From contig JBBTET010000059.1 in assembly GCA_038042195.1 (NCBI GenBank), positions 1 to 25,748 on the forward strand: 25,748 nt of DNA, written 5' to 3'. Position 1 is the stretch's first letter. Every line of letters begins with the position of its first letter. Of this stretch, positions 1-7,296 are shown in pieces. Below the pieces are notes generated by a model. That model made no database searches. It saw only the letters and a program-made list of their open reading frames with translations, and had not been told where the DNA came from. Source of the DNA: JACRIM01 sp038042195 (GTDB lineage: Bacteria > Planctomycetota > Phycisphaerae > UBA1845 > UTPLA1). Made by a program: the position numbers and the translations under genes.

Positions 1-38
1 TCTGTCATCTGGCCTGCCTGATTATTGTCCTGAGACAG

Positions 39-875
39 TTATGAAACCGGCTCTAGATATTTGGCAGGCGCTCCCCCCGCCCGGTCAAAAAAGCCCGTTG
101 CGACAAGCGATGATCCAAACTGAATCAGCGCTTTAACCGCTAACTGTGGCGGGAAAATGCTGAGTTCAAGACCGCTCCCAACTAACTGCCAAGACGTCCC
201 ATTCCACTGTTGAACATTGACGCCATAGGTCCCGGCAGCAACAAGATTGCCGTTAAAGACGGCAAGACTCAAGACGCTGTCTACATACGTGGACGAACCC
301 AATCCGCTGCCGAGCGGCTGCCAGGTATTTCCGTCCCAGCGCGCGACTCTAGCGGCATTAACCCCTCCGGCTGACGTGAAAGTGCCGCCAACTATCAAGT
401 TACCATTGAAGACAACCATTGAACGCACGATCCCATTGAGTCCAGTTCCCAACGACGACCAAGATTTTCCGTTCCAACGGGCGATGCCCCCAACGACCTC
501 ACCGCCGGCTCGGTCGAATCCGCCGGCCACGACGAGATCGCCGTTGTAGACGATCATTGCATAAACCGTCGCTACGTAGCCAGGCGCGAAGTCAACCGCG
601 CCAATGCCTAAACCCAAGGAGTGCCAGGAAACCCCATCCCAAGCCGCGATAGACGACGCCGGAGTTACCTCTGCGTATGAGAAACTTCCTCCGACAACTA
701 GAAGCTGTTCTTTTGGACCGGGCCCGTCAGGGTCCCAGCTTGTCAACGCGTATACGGCACCGTTGACTCCAGGAACTCCCATCCCCGGTTTCCAATCGAA
801 AGTGCATTGAGCGCGGGCTGGCGTTGCGGCCAGCGCCACGATCGAGAAGGTGAGAAGAACTGCGATGCGGCCCAT
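39..875 (-). CDS. Secreted beta-propeller-like repeat protein, C-terminally truncated
   Basis: The product is 278 aa. It begins with a clear signal peptide (MGRIAVLLTFSIVALAATPARA, cleavage after ARA around residue 22), so it is exported. The rest is made of about 45-residue units of the pattern 'hydrophobic strand, NGNLVVGG.F..AGG, ARWDG..W..LG.GL', as in kelch or delta-60-like propeller repeats that are common in planctomycete surface proteins. Four units are complete. The fifth breaks off after FDRAGGAPAKYLEPVS and lacks its ARWDG/LGSG half, so the gene probably lost its 3' end through a frameshift, a deletion or a junction just outside the window. The start is supported by AGGAG eight bases upstream of the ATG. 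Molecular function and partner are unknown. Confidence is high that it is a gene and moderate on the repeat class. Confidence 0.75.
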   Translation of the reverse strand: MGRIAVLLTFSIVALAATPARAQCTFDWKPGMGVPGVNGAVYALTSWDPDGPGPKEQLLVVGGSFSYAEVTPASSIAAWDGVSWHSLGLGIGAVDFAPGYVATVYAMIVYNGDLVVAGGFDRAGGEVVGGIARWNGKSWSSLGTGLNGIVRSMVVFNGNLIVGGTFTSAGGVNAARVARWDGNTWQPLGSGLGSSTYVDSVLSLAVFNGNLVAAGTYGVNVQQWNGTSWQLVGSGLELSIFPPQLAVKALIQFGSSLVATGFFDRAGGAPAKYLEPVS

Positions 876-911
876 GCGAGCGCTCCTGTGATCGGTACAC
901 GATATGGGATT

Positions 912-940
912 ATTGTAACGGAAATGGGCTCAAAAACCAA
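912..940 (-). promoter_or_regulatory. Candidate sigma-70-type promoter for the propeller gene
   Basis: On the minus strand TTGGTT (935-940) and TACAAT (912-917) are separated by 17 bases. The -10 box matches consensus at five of six positions and the -35 box at its TTG core. It would start transcription near 905, about 30 bases before the ATG at 875. Sequence-only prediction. Confidence 0.35.
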
Positions 941-1027
941 AACCCGAAACGCCAAAAAGCCGAAAGGACCTTGTTCGTCGGGGGCGGCGGGGGATGGCGA
1001 AGACTTGCAGGAGGTGCGTGACCCTTG

Positions 1028-1044
1028 ACATCGTTTCACGATGT
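1028..1044. promoter_or_regulatory. Operator-like perfect dyad
   Basis: ACATCGT-TTC-ACGATGT is a perfect 7-bp inverted repeat. It overlaps a consensus TTGACA hexamer at 1025-1030 on the plus strand. The half-site spacing suits a dimeric winged-helix repressor (ArsR or GntR size), but no regulated gene lies immediately downstream on the plus strand. The nearest candidate target is the minus-strand propeller gene about 150 bases away. It could be fortuitous. Confidence 0.25.
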
Positions 1045-1240
1045 AAAGTGCAGGCGGGATTTTCGCATCAGCGGAACACCGAAAAGTGGAAGCGGGGAAG
1101 GCGACGTTAAATCGTGCCTACGGCGCTATATGGATTGTGGACGCTTAGTGCCCCAGCAGTGAAGCTGCCGGGCTATTGTCGGGTCGTCCCTGCTAGGACT
1201 TCGCGAGGTTGGAATGTCAATTTGGATGGGCGCACGAAGA

Positions 1241-1307
1241 GTGCATCCTAAAGCCAGGGAAACGCACCGACTAATAGTCGGTGCCACAAGGGTTTTAGGA
1301 TGCGCAC
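1241..1307. repeat. Nested palindromic element (REP/MITE-like)
   Basis: The outer arms GTGCATCCTAAA (1241-1252) and TTTAGGATGCGCAC (1294-1307) pair over at least ten bases with a 2-base bulge. They enclose an inner perfect hairpin GCACCGACT-AAT-AGTCGGTGC (1264-1284). The arrangement of one hairpin inside long imperfect arms is typical of small non-autonomous palindromic elements or of a structured RNA. It is not explained by the pilin terminator, which lies just beyond it at 1309-1337. Only this copy is seen in the window, so repeat status is inferred from architecture. Confidence 0.45.
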
Positions 1308-1308
1308 G

Positions 1309-1337
1309 AAAAAGGGGTGAGCCTTGCGGCTCACCCC
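1309..1337 (-). terminator. Rho-independent terminator of the Flp pilin gene
   Basis: On the minus strand GGGGTGAGCC-GCAA-GGCTCACCCC forms a perfect 10-bp stem with a GCAA tetraloop, followed at once by TTTTT. It lies 38 bases past the pilin stop codon, as expected for a monocistronic unit. Confidence 0.8.
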
Positions 1338-1375
1338 GTGGAGCAAAAACCCGAGTCAACGGCGAGTGAGTCCCG

Positions 1376-1546
1376 TTAGGGGAGCTTTGACTCAAGGGTG
1401 GAAAACGTGCCGGACACCTTCGTCCCAAGCGCGCTGATGGCGCCGATGGCGATGACGATGATCAGAGCCAGCATCACGGCGTATTCGGTGGCCGTCGCAC
1501 CTTCATCATCACGAATAAACGATTTAATGTGCTTCCAAACCTGCAT
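1376..1546 (-). CDS. Flp/Fap-type (type IVb) pilin
   Basis: The product is 56 aa. It starts MQVWKHIKSFIRDDEG, continues ATATEYAVML, then has a hydrophobic helix rich in Ile and Ala, and ends KVSGTFSTLESKLP. This is the Flp prepilin layout: a short charged leader, Gly at the processing site (G16), Glu and Tyr at +5 and +6 of the mature protein, and one N-terminal helix that forms the filament core. A TadV-type prepilin peptidase would cleave after G16 and a Tad secretion system would assemble the pilus. No tad or cpa gene is in the window, so this is an orphan pilin here. The start is fixed by AGGGAGGT seven bases upstream of the ATG. A strong terminator follows. Confidence is high despite the short length. 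Confidence 0.9.
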   Translation of the reverse strand: MQVWKHIKSFIRDDEGATATEYAVMLALIIVIAIGAISALGTKVSGTFSTLESKLP

Positions 1547-1922
1547 GAGAAGACCTCCCTATTAGATGCGAAGCGCCGGTCGAACACCGACCTTCCCGGA
1601 TCGCCCAACCGGCGCGATCAATACGATTCCCGGCGCCTCCAAAAAGGGCGCACTCAGGGGACCACACCCTGTCGGCGTGGCGATCTGAAGTAGTCGATCG
1701 CGACGCATCCGCCACTCGCCGCGTTGAGTCGAACGTGATGATGGCGGGTCGTCGTGGCGTTCTCTGCGAACCGAACCAGACGTCTGCCTCAGCCCGACTC
1801 CACTACAATATGTAATTGAAAGTGAAAGCGGGCAAGTTGTTCCGGTTAAATGAATCGAGGCGCTCGATAATAAGTGTCGAGTGACACCGGCTAATTCGGG
1901 CACGGCCGCAAACGGGGGTTGG
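1547..1922. other. Gene-free stretch upstream of the pilin gene
   Basis: These 376 bases separate the PDZ protein's stop codon from the pilin gene. The open frame on the minus strand (1562-2164) runs antiparallel to nothing real and has an Arg/Pro/Ser-rich composition typical of a shadow frame overlapping the PDZ gene. The stretch must hold the pilin promoter, but I cannot identify convincing -35/-10 boxes. The pilin ribosome binding site is at 1553-1560. Confidence 0.4.
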
Positions 1923-3062
1923 TTATCGGCGCGGATTCTCCATGCGCCAGCGGCGATCCTGAGATGCCTGTTCCGAGAACGATCCGTTTGGATCAACGAC
2001 GTCGGACCACCACGTCTCGAATTGCTGCGTGGCATGTTCAACCGCCGCCGGGTCGGCCTGCCACGGGCCGGGATTCGCCCCTCGCAACATGGCCGGACGT
2101 CTGCCGAGGCGGGCGTCCAGTTCTTTGTAGGTGCCGCCGCGAACGATTTGGATGGATGGCGCACCGCGCGGCACGAGTTGGGCGCGCCCGTTTCGCATGC
2201 GGACCTCCATCTCGTCGGGCTTGGTGGAGCCTTCGGCCTCGGTCAGGGTCGAAATCCACAGCAGTAGAAATGAGCGAGGATCGTCGGCCGGAAGCGGCTG
2301 GTCATTGACGCTGATGATCACATCACCTGCTTTGAGCGTGACCGTGTCGGAGAGCTTGACGGCCTCACCAATCTGAAGGCCGGCGGACTCGGGCGGTAAC
2401 AGTGGCAGGTCTTTGGCCGCCACCTTCGACACCGGCGCGCGGGCCAGCTTGTTGACATTGACCATATTCCCACGCGTTCCCACTTCGATACGGACGCCGC
2501 TGCCGCCGCGGATCACGCCGAACTTGCAGGGCGTGCCGGGTGGTTTGGAAGATATCCACTTGGGGATGCCGCTCGCCGGGGATTCGAGCGTGGCGCGATT
2601 GCCGTTGAGCGCGATGAGCAGGTCGCCGGCAAGCAGGCCGGCGCGTTCGGCGGAGGTGCCCGGGAAAATGCTCTCAATGCGAATCGCGGTGGCCCCGGGC
2701 GGAACGCGCCCTTCCTCGGCGGAGCGGAGGTCATAGCGATTGTGGGTAATCCCAAGAAAGGCGGACGGCGGGCCGAGTTTGTCGGAGAGATAGACTTCGC
2801 GGGCGATCTCTTTCATCCGTCGACGCGCGTCGTAGAGGTTGGTCGATTCAAAGGCCCGTTGGAGCGGGCCGAGGACGTCGGCCCCGAATTCCATGAGGCG
2901 CGCGGTGGCATCATCTCGGATGCGAAAGGTAGGGCTGGAGAGATCGGCGAGTAGTTGGGCGGCTTGGTCTGCGCCTGCGTCGTGAGTCGTGGGAGTAGTC
3001 TGGCCGGATGCAAGGCAGGCCATCAAGATTGCAATCGGCCAAACGGGATTCACGAGTTTCAC
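1923..3062 (-). CDS. Exported HEAT-like/PDZ domain protein, possible lipoprotein
   Basis: The GTG start at 3062 gives 379 aa beginning VKLVNPVWPIAILMACLASG, a good signal sequence whose LMAC could serve as a lipobox. An ATG at 3128 would add 22 residues that hide this signal. Residues about 36-93 look like a HEAT-type helical unit ('ADLSSPTFRIRDDATARL.EFG'). Residues about 95-185 form a PDZ domain ('IFPGTSAERAGLLAGDLLIALNG'), and about 225-300 a second one ('LKAGDVIISVNDQPL'). No serine protease domain (HtrA), metalloprotease motif or other catalytic domain is visible. It probably binds exposed C-termini or acts as an envelope scaffold. Family function is inferred, and no closer assignment is possible. 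Confidence 0.75.
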   Translation of the reverse strand: MKLVNPVWPIAILMACLASGQTTPTTHDAGADQAAQLLADLSSPTFRIRDDATARLMEFGADVLGPLQRAFESTNLYDARRRMKEIAREVYLSDKLGPPSAFLGITHNRYDLRSAEEGRVPPGATAIRIESIFPGTSAERAGLLAGDLLIALNGNRATLESPASGIPKWISSKPPGTPCKFGVIRGGSGVRIEVGTRGNMVNVNKLARAPVSKVAAKDLPLLPPESAGLQIGEAVKLSDTVTLKAGDVIISVNDQPLPADDPRSFLLLWISTLTEAEGSTKPDEMEVRMRNGRAQLVPRGAPSIQIVRGGTYKELDARLGRRPAMLRGANPGPWQADPAAVEHATQQFETWWSDVVDPNGSFSEQASQDRRWRMENPRR

Positions 3063-3206
3063 TCCAGCACGATCCGTGCAGACGCCGCGCGACGCTAAAT
3101 ATGTTAACGGAATGAGGCGGCCCGTCATTCTCTGACGAATGTGGGAGCGACACGGCTATGCCGCGACCTATGTGGAGCGAGTGATCGAAACGCGATGGAA
3201 GCGTGG

Positions 3207-3896
3207 TTACTGCCCTGCGTCGTCGCCACTACGGGCTACCACGGCGCGCGTATCACCGGTCCTCATGACTCGAACGACCTGCGGAGTGATCTGAGCCTCA
3301 AAAGCATCGATAAAGCCGAGGACGGAGAGGCCGCCCTTGACCTGCTTGCCGACTTCACTCAGTCCGGATGCCAGAAGGTGCAACTCCCACGCGAGCGGCT
3401 TTGATGACTTCTCCGGCACATAGAGCCATGTCCCGCTGCGAAAAACAAACTCCGCATGGACCAGTGGAACATGCTGGCCCTCTTGAAGCGTGACGTGCGC
3501 TCGATCGCCTTTGAAGTTCTGGCTGAAGAACTCCACGTCACGCGAGAATAATCCAAGATTGTTCTGCATGGCGGTGAGATGCCCTGCCTCTGCGACGGGT
3601 CCGCCGTATTTCGCTTCAGCGATCGACTTCAAGGCACGACCGGCGTCAATCACCTCATCGACCGCGACAAGCACCGCGACGGTGTCGGCGGCGGCCTCGG
3701 GAATAATCAGTGGAGTGAGTGAACGGTAGTCGCGTTTCAGGTGAAGCGCGTGAAGACGCTTGGCAGCATCAACTGGAGACGCTGCAGCGAAGGGCACAGT
3801 CGATTCCGGCGATGGATTTTGCTGACAGCCGATGGAAAGGACGAACGCGAAACTCGCCAATCGGGCCAGCCATGCGGTGCGGGTGTTTGGGATCAT
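3207..3896 (-). CDS. Putative lipoprotein of unknown function
   Basis: From the ATG at 3896 the product is 229 aa. It starts MIPNTRTAWLARLASFAFVL and then SIGCQQNPSPES, a lipoprotein-type signal with the cysteine at about residue 25. The mature part has an alpha-helical first half (DAAKRLHALHLKRDYRSLTPLI) and a beta-rich segment ending in FVFRSGTWLYVPEK. It resembles small NTF2/SnoaL-like or DUF4878-like lipoproteins in style, but I do not recognise a specific family. Upstream in-frame ATGs at 3917 and 3944 would place an Arg/His-rich stretch before the signal, and none has a good ribosome binding site. It is divergent from the glycoside hydrolase gene at 4059, about 160 bases apart. Confidence 0.6.
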   Translation of the reverse strand: MIPNTRTAWLARLASFAFVLSIGCQQNPSPESTVPFAAASPVDAAKRLHALHLKRDYRSLTPLIIPEAAADTVAVLVAVDEVIDAGRALKSIAEAKYGGPVAEAGHLTAMQNNLGLFSRDVEFFSQNFKGDRAHVTLQEGQHVPLVHAEFVFRSGTWLYVPEKSSKPLAWELHLLASGLSEVGKQVKGGLSVLGFIDAFEAQITPQVVRVMRTGDTRAVVARSGDDAGQ

Positions 3897-4058
3897 CACC
3901 CTGTGTATCGGGAGCATGGTCCTACGCCGATGAACGAATCGCAACTTGCTGTGGTTGGCGGAGTTGCAGAATAATCCATAGATTGTCTCCGCCCTTGAAT
4001 TGTCCGACGATAGGGCCTAAAAGCCGTTGCGAAACGCGGCTCGGAGCCGGGAACCACC

Positions 4059-5183
4059 ATGCAATACGCCATCAAAATTCTGATCGCCTTCGTCGCCGTT
4101 GCCGTGGCATGGAATGTCGGGCCGACCGACGTTGCGCAGAATCCGCCCATGACGGTTGCAGACCCTGCGCGGGGGATGCAGAGTGTTGCAACGACCGGGC
4201 AGTTCAAAGGCATGGCGGTGCAACTGCACGGCGGGGCGGATGTCTACGAAAAGTATCACCGGCTGATTCCCGAGATCGCACAGCTCGGCGCGGACAGCGT
4301 CTTGTTCGTGGTTCACGGCTGGCAGGAACACGCCGGCAGCATGGACCTGCACATCGACGCTCGCAAAACTGCCGACCCCGTCGAGCTGGGCAAGCTCTGT
4401 GATCTGGCCACGGCTCACGGACTGCGCATCATCCTCATGCCGGTCGTGCTGCTCGATGCACCGCGGAACAACGAATGGCGTGGAAAGATCATCCCGGCCG
4501 GCCACGATTGGGACGCCTGGTTCAAGCGGTACAACACGTTCATCCAGCACTTCGCGAAGCTCGCTGAGAAGCACAAGGTCGCAGTGCTGATGGTCGGCTC
4601 GGAGTTGATTAAGACCGAGGTCTACACCGATCGGTGGAAGAAGATCATTCAAGAGGTCCGACAGAACTATCGCGGCAAGTTGGGTTACTCGTCGAATTGG
4701 GATCACTATCAGACGAGCAAGATCGGTTTCTGGGGCGAGTTGGACTACATCGGGATGACGACGTATTACGAGTTGGCGGGTGGGCCGAACCCGAAGGTCG
4801 AGGAGATCGACAGCAACTGGGGGAAGATCAAGCGTGAGATTCTCGCCTTCCAACGCGAAGTGAAGAAGCCGATCATCTTTACCGAGGTGGGCTGGTGCAG
4901 TCAGGAAGGCGCAGCCAAGGAAGGCTGGAATTATTATGCCAGCCAGAAGGCCACTGAGAACGGCCATCGTGAACAGTTAAACTTGTATCAGTCCTTCATC
5001 CGAACCTGGGCGGGGCAGCCCGGCATTGGCGGAATCATCTGGTGGGAATGGGACCCCACGCCGGGCGGCAAGGACGACTTCGGCTACACCCCGCGCGGCA
5101 AACCCGCTGAGGCAATCCTACGGGAGCTGTTTGCCCAACAGCCGGGAGCGGTGTTGTCCGATCAACCGGGCGGCGGTCGCTAA
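4059..5183 (+). CDS. GH113-like (TIM-barrel) glycoside hydrolase, exported
   Basis: The product is 374 aa with an N-terminal hydrophobic signal (MQYAIKILIAFVAVAVAW). The body is an (alpha/beta)8-barrel of the GH113 beta-mannanase / clan GH-A type. Strand-end motifs include VVHGWQEH, IILMPVV, LMVGSEL (acid/base Glu182), YIGMTTYYEL, PIIFTEVGW (nucleophile Glu276) and GGIIWWEWDP, close to a Trp that typically lines the sugar site. It would hydrolyse or transglycosylate a beta-linked polysaccharide outside the cytoplasm. Mannan is the best guess by family, but the substrate cannot be read from sequence. It ends 50 bases before aspS on the same strand and may share its transcript. Confidence 0.75.
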   Translation: MQYAIKILIAFVAVAVAWNVGPTDVAQNPPMTVADPARGMQSVATTGQFKGMAVQLHGGADVYEKYHRLIPEIAQLGADSVLFVVHGWQEHAGSMDLHIDARKTADPVELGKLCDLATAHGLRIILMPVVLLDAPRNNEWRGKIIPAGHDWDAWFKRYNTFIQHFAKLAEKHKVAVLMVGSELIKTEVYTDRWKKIIQEVRQNYRGKLGYSSNWDHYQTSKIGFWGELDYIGMTTYYELAGGPNPKVEEIDSNWGKIKREILAFQREVKKPIIFTEVGWCSQEGAAKEGWNYYASQKATENGHREQLNLYQSFIRTWAGQPGIGGIIWWEWDPTPGGKDDFGYTPRGKPAEAILRELFAQQPGAVLSDQPGGGR

Positions 5184-5233
5184 GATGCAACTATTGAAGA
5201 GTATTGCTGCGCGAGAATGGTCGCGTGGAGAGG

Positions 5234-7054
5234 ATGTCTATCGTGCCACTTGAGTACAACAAACGAACCCATGATTGCGGGGCGCTTCGCGGCGGCGACG
5301 CCGGCAAGACCGTACTCCTGAGCGGGTGGGTGGACAACTTCCGCGACCACGGCGGAATGGTCTTCATCGATCTGCGCGATCGCGGCGGCATCACCCAGTT
5401 GCGCTTCAACCCCGACACCGACCCGGCGGCCCACGGCATCGCCCGTTCGCTTCGGAGTGAATACGTCGTCTGCGTGCGCGGCGAAGTGGTCTCGCGCGGG
5501 GGCAACGTGAACGCCAAAATGGCTACCGGCGAAGTCGAAGTCTCGGTTCACGAGATCGACCTGCTCAGCAAGTCCAAGACGCCGCCGTTCCAGATTACTG
5601 ACGACGTGGATACGAACGAAGACCTGCGATTGGAATATCGCGTATTGGATCTGCGTCGCCCGCGCATGCGAAACGCCATGATGCTGCGGCACAAGATTAC
5701 CAAGACCATCCGCGACTACTTCGACCGCCACGGCTTCCTCGACATTGAGACGCCGATCCTCTGCAAGTCCACGCCCGAAGGGGCGCGGGACTTTCTCGTG
5801 CCGTCGCGCGTGCATAACGGGTCGTTCTACGCACTTCCGCAAAGCCCTCAGATTTTCAAACAGCTACTCATGATGGCGGGGATGGATCGCTACATGCAGG
5901 TGGCCCGGTGCTTCCGTGACGAGGACTTGCGGGCGGATCGGCAGTTGGAGTTCACGCAGATCGATATCGAAATGGCGTTCGTCCAGCCGGAGGACGTGAT
6001 GTGCCACGTCGAGACGTGTCTCGCAGAAGTGGCGATGGCCGCGCTCGGATTGAAGGTGCAGTTGCCGATGCCGCGCATCAGTTACGCCGAGGCGATGGCC
6101 AAATACGGTAAGGACGCGCCGGACATTCGCTTTGAGATGACCATTAAGGATCTGTCGGCCTTCGCTGCGAAGACAGACTTCAAGGTCTTTCGTGATCCGC
6201 TCGATGCCGGCGGCGTGGTGCGCTGCATCGTCGTCCCCGGCGGCGCAGCCATGACGCGCAAGGAAACCGACGGCCTCACCGAGGAAATCAAAGGCATCGG
6301 CGCGGGTGGTCTGCCGCTCGTGAAGGTCGCCGAAGAAGGCGGCAAAATCGTCCTGCAAACCGGCATCGCCAAGTTCCTCGAAGCCGAGCCGATTAAATCC
6401 GAGTTGCTCAGCGCGAGCGGGGCCAAGCCGGGCGATCTCATCCTGTTCGCGGCGGGCAGCGAGGCCAATGTCTGCAAGTGGCTGGCGTGGCTGCGCGGCA
6501 CGGTGGCCGAGCGCCGCGGATTGATCCCCAAGGACACCTGGGCCTTCTGCTGGGTCGTCGATTTTCCGCTGTTCGGCATGGACGACGAAACCAAGAACAT
6601 CTTTTCCATGCACCATCCCTTCACCAGCCCGAAGGATGAGGACGTACATCTCTTGCATCTTGCGGACAGCGGCCTTCCGCCAAAGGAGGACTTGCTCAAG
6701 GTGCGGGCCAAGGCCTACGACGTGGTGCTCAACGGCATCGAGTTGGGCGGTGGCTCCATTCGTATCCACCGCAGCGACGTGCAATCCAGAATCTTCCAGT
6801 TGCTCGGCGTCTCGGCCGAAGAGGCGAAGTTAAAGTTCGAGTATCTCCTCGAAGCCCTCCAATTCGGCGCCCCGCCCCACGGCGGCCTCGCCCTCGGCCT
6901 GGACCGCATCGTCATGCTCTTCGGCGGCTTCTCCTCGATCCGAGAAGTCATCGCCTTCCCAAAGAACGCCAAGGCGATCTGCCCACTGACCAAGGCTCCC
7001 AGCGAAGTATCCGCCGAGCAGTTGAAAGAGCTTGGGATTCGCCTGGCGACTTGA
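5234..7054 (+). CDS. aspS: Aspartyl-tRNA synthetase, nondiscriminating-type signature
   Basis: This class II synthetase charges tRNA with aspartate in the cytoplasm. The product is 606 aa from the ATG at 5234. An in-frame TTG at 5204 and GTG at 5225 are alternatives. The order of domains is complete: OB-fold anticodon-binding domain (about 20-115), motif 1 (RHKITKTIRDYFDRHGFLDIETP), motif 2 (ARCFRDEDLRADRQLEFTQID), the bacterial GAD insertion (about 290-430) and motif 3 (GGLALGLDRIVMLFGG). The anticodon domain has His39 in RDHGG and Gly90 in GGNVN. These are the residues found in nondiscriminating AspRS enzymes, which also charge tRNA-Asn, whereas discriminating enzymes carry Leu and Lys. If so, the cell would need GatCAB to make Asn-tRNA. 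Confidence 0.95.
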   Translation: MSIVPLEYNKRTHDCGALRGGDAGKTVLLSGWVDNFRDHGGMVFIDLRDRGGITQLRFNPDTDPAAHGIARSLRSEYVVCVRGEVVSRGGNVNAKMATGEVEVSVHEIDLLSKSKTPPFQITDDVDTNEDLRLEYRVLDLRRPRMRNAMMLRHKITKTIRDYFDRHGFLDIETPILCKSTPEGARDFLVPSRVHNGSFYALPQSPQIFKQLLMMAGMDRYMQVARCFRDEDLRADRQLEFTQIDIEMAFVQPEDVMCHVETCLAEVAMAALGLKVQLPMPRISYAEAMAKYGKDAPDIRFEMTIKDLSAFAAKTDFKVFRDPLDAGGVVRCIVVPGGAAMTRKETDGLTEEIKGIGAGGLPLVKVAEEGGKIVLQTGIAKFLEAEPIKSELLSASGAKPGDLILFAAGSEANVCKWLAWLRGTVAERRGLIPKDTWAFCWVVDFPLFGMDDETKNIFSMHHPFTSPKDEDVHLLHLADSGLPPKEDLLKVRAKAYDVVLNGIELGGGSIRIHRSDVQSRIFQLLGVSAEEAKLKFEYLLEALQFGAPPHGGLALGLDRIVMLFGGFSSIREVIAFPKNAKAICPLTKAPSEVSAEQLKELGIRLAT

Positions 7055-7296
7055 TAAGCAGCGTTCTGTTGCCATGCAAGTGCTTTCCCGGAATCGAGTT
7101 ACCTCGCTTTCGACCGAACTTGACGAGCCTCTTTTGACCTCGATTCGAGGCAAAACAATTCACCGATTAGGCCCTGTAACTCTTGATCCGAGCATCAGTT
7201 GCGGATAACATAAGTCGATGTAAGTGTGGGAGGATATTGGAGTTGGGAAACTCCGTTCGACATTGTCATAGCCGGTCTCGGACTGATCTTCGCCTG

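Larger units (their letters stand above)
876..1375. other. Gene-free stretch with several dyads
   Basis: I find no credible coding region in these roughly 500 bases. The short open frames here have no family-like sequence and overlap structured DNA. The stretch contains the candidate promoter at 912-940, a 7-bp dyad at 1028-1044, a nested inverted repeat at 1241-1307 and the terminator of the pilin gene at 1309-1337. Nothing recognisable is seen at 1045-1240. Confidence 0.5.

Noticed and set aside
1562..2164. 200-aa minus-strand frame overlapping the end of the PDZ gene
   Set aside because: Arg/Pro/Ser-rich shadow composition, no ribosome binding site, and overlap with a better-supported gene.
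4017..4967. 316-aa open frame on the minus strand
   Set aside because: Antisense to the glycoside hydrolase, which has a signal peptide and both catalytic Glu motifs. The minus frame has none.
5864..6784. 306-aa open frame on the minus strand
   Set aside because: It lies wholly antisense to conserved aspS codons and has the His/Arg/Asp-rich composition of a shadow frame in GC-rich DNA.
7120..7160. Hairpin-like segment after aspS (CCTCG-ATT-CGAGG)
   Set aside because: The stem is only five bases and is not followed by a T tract on the plus strand.
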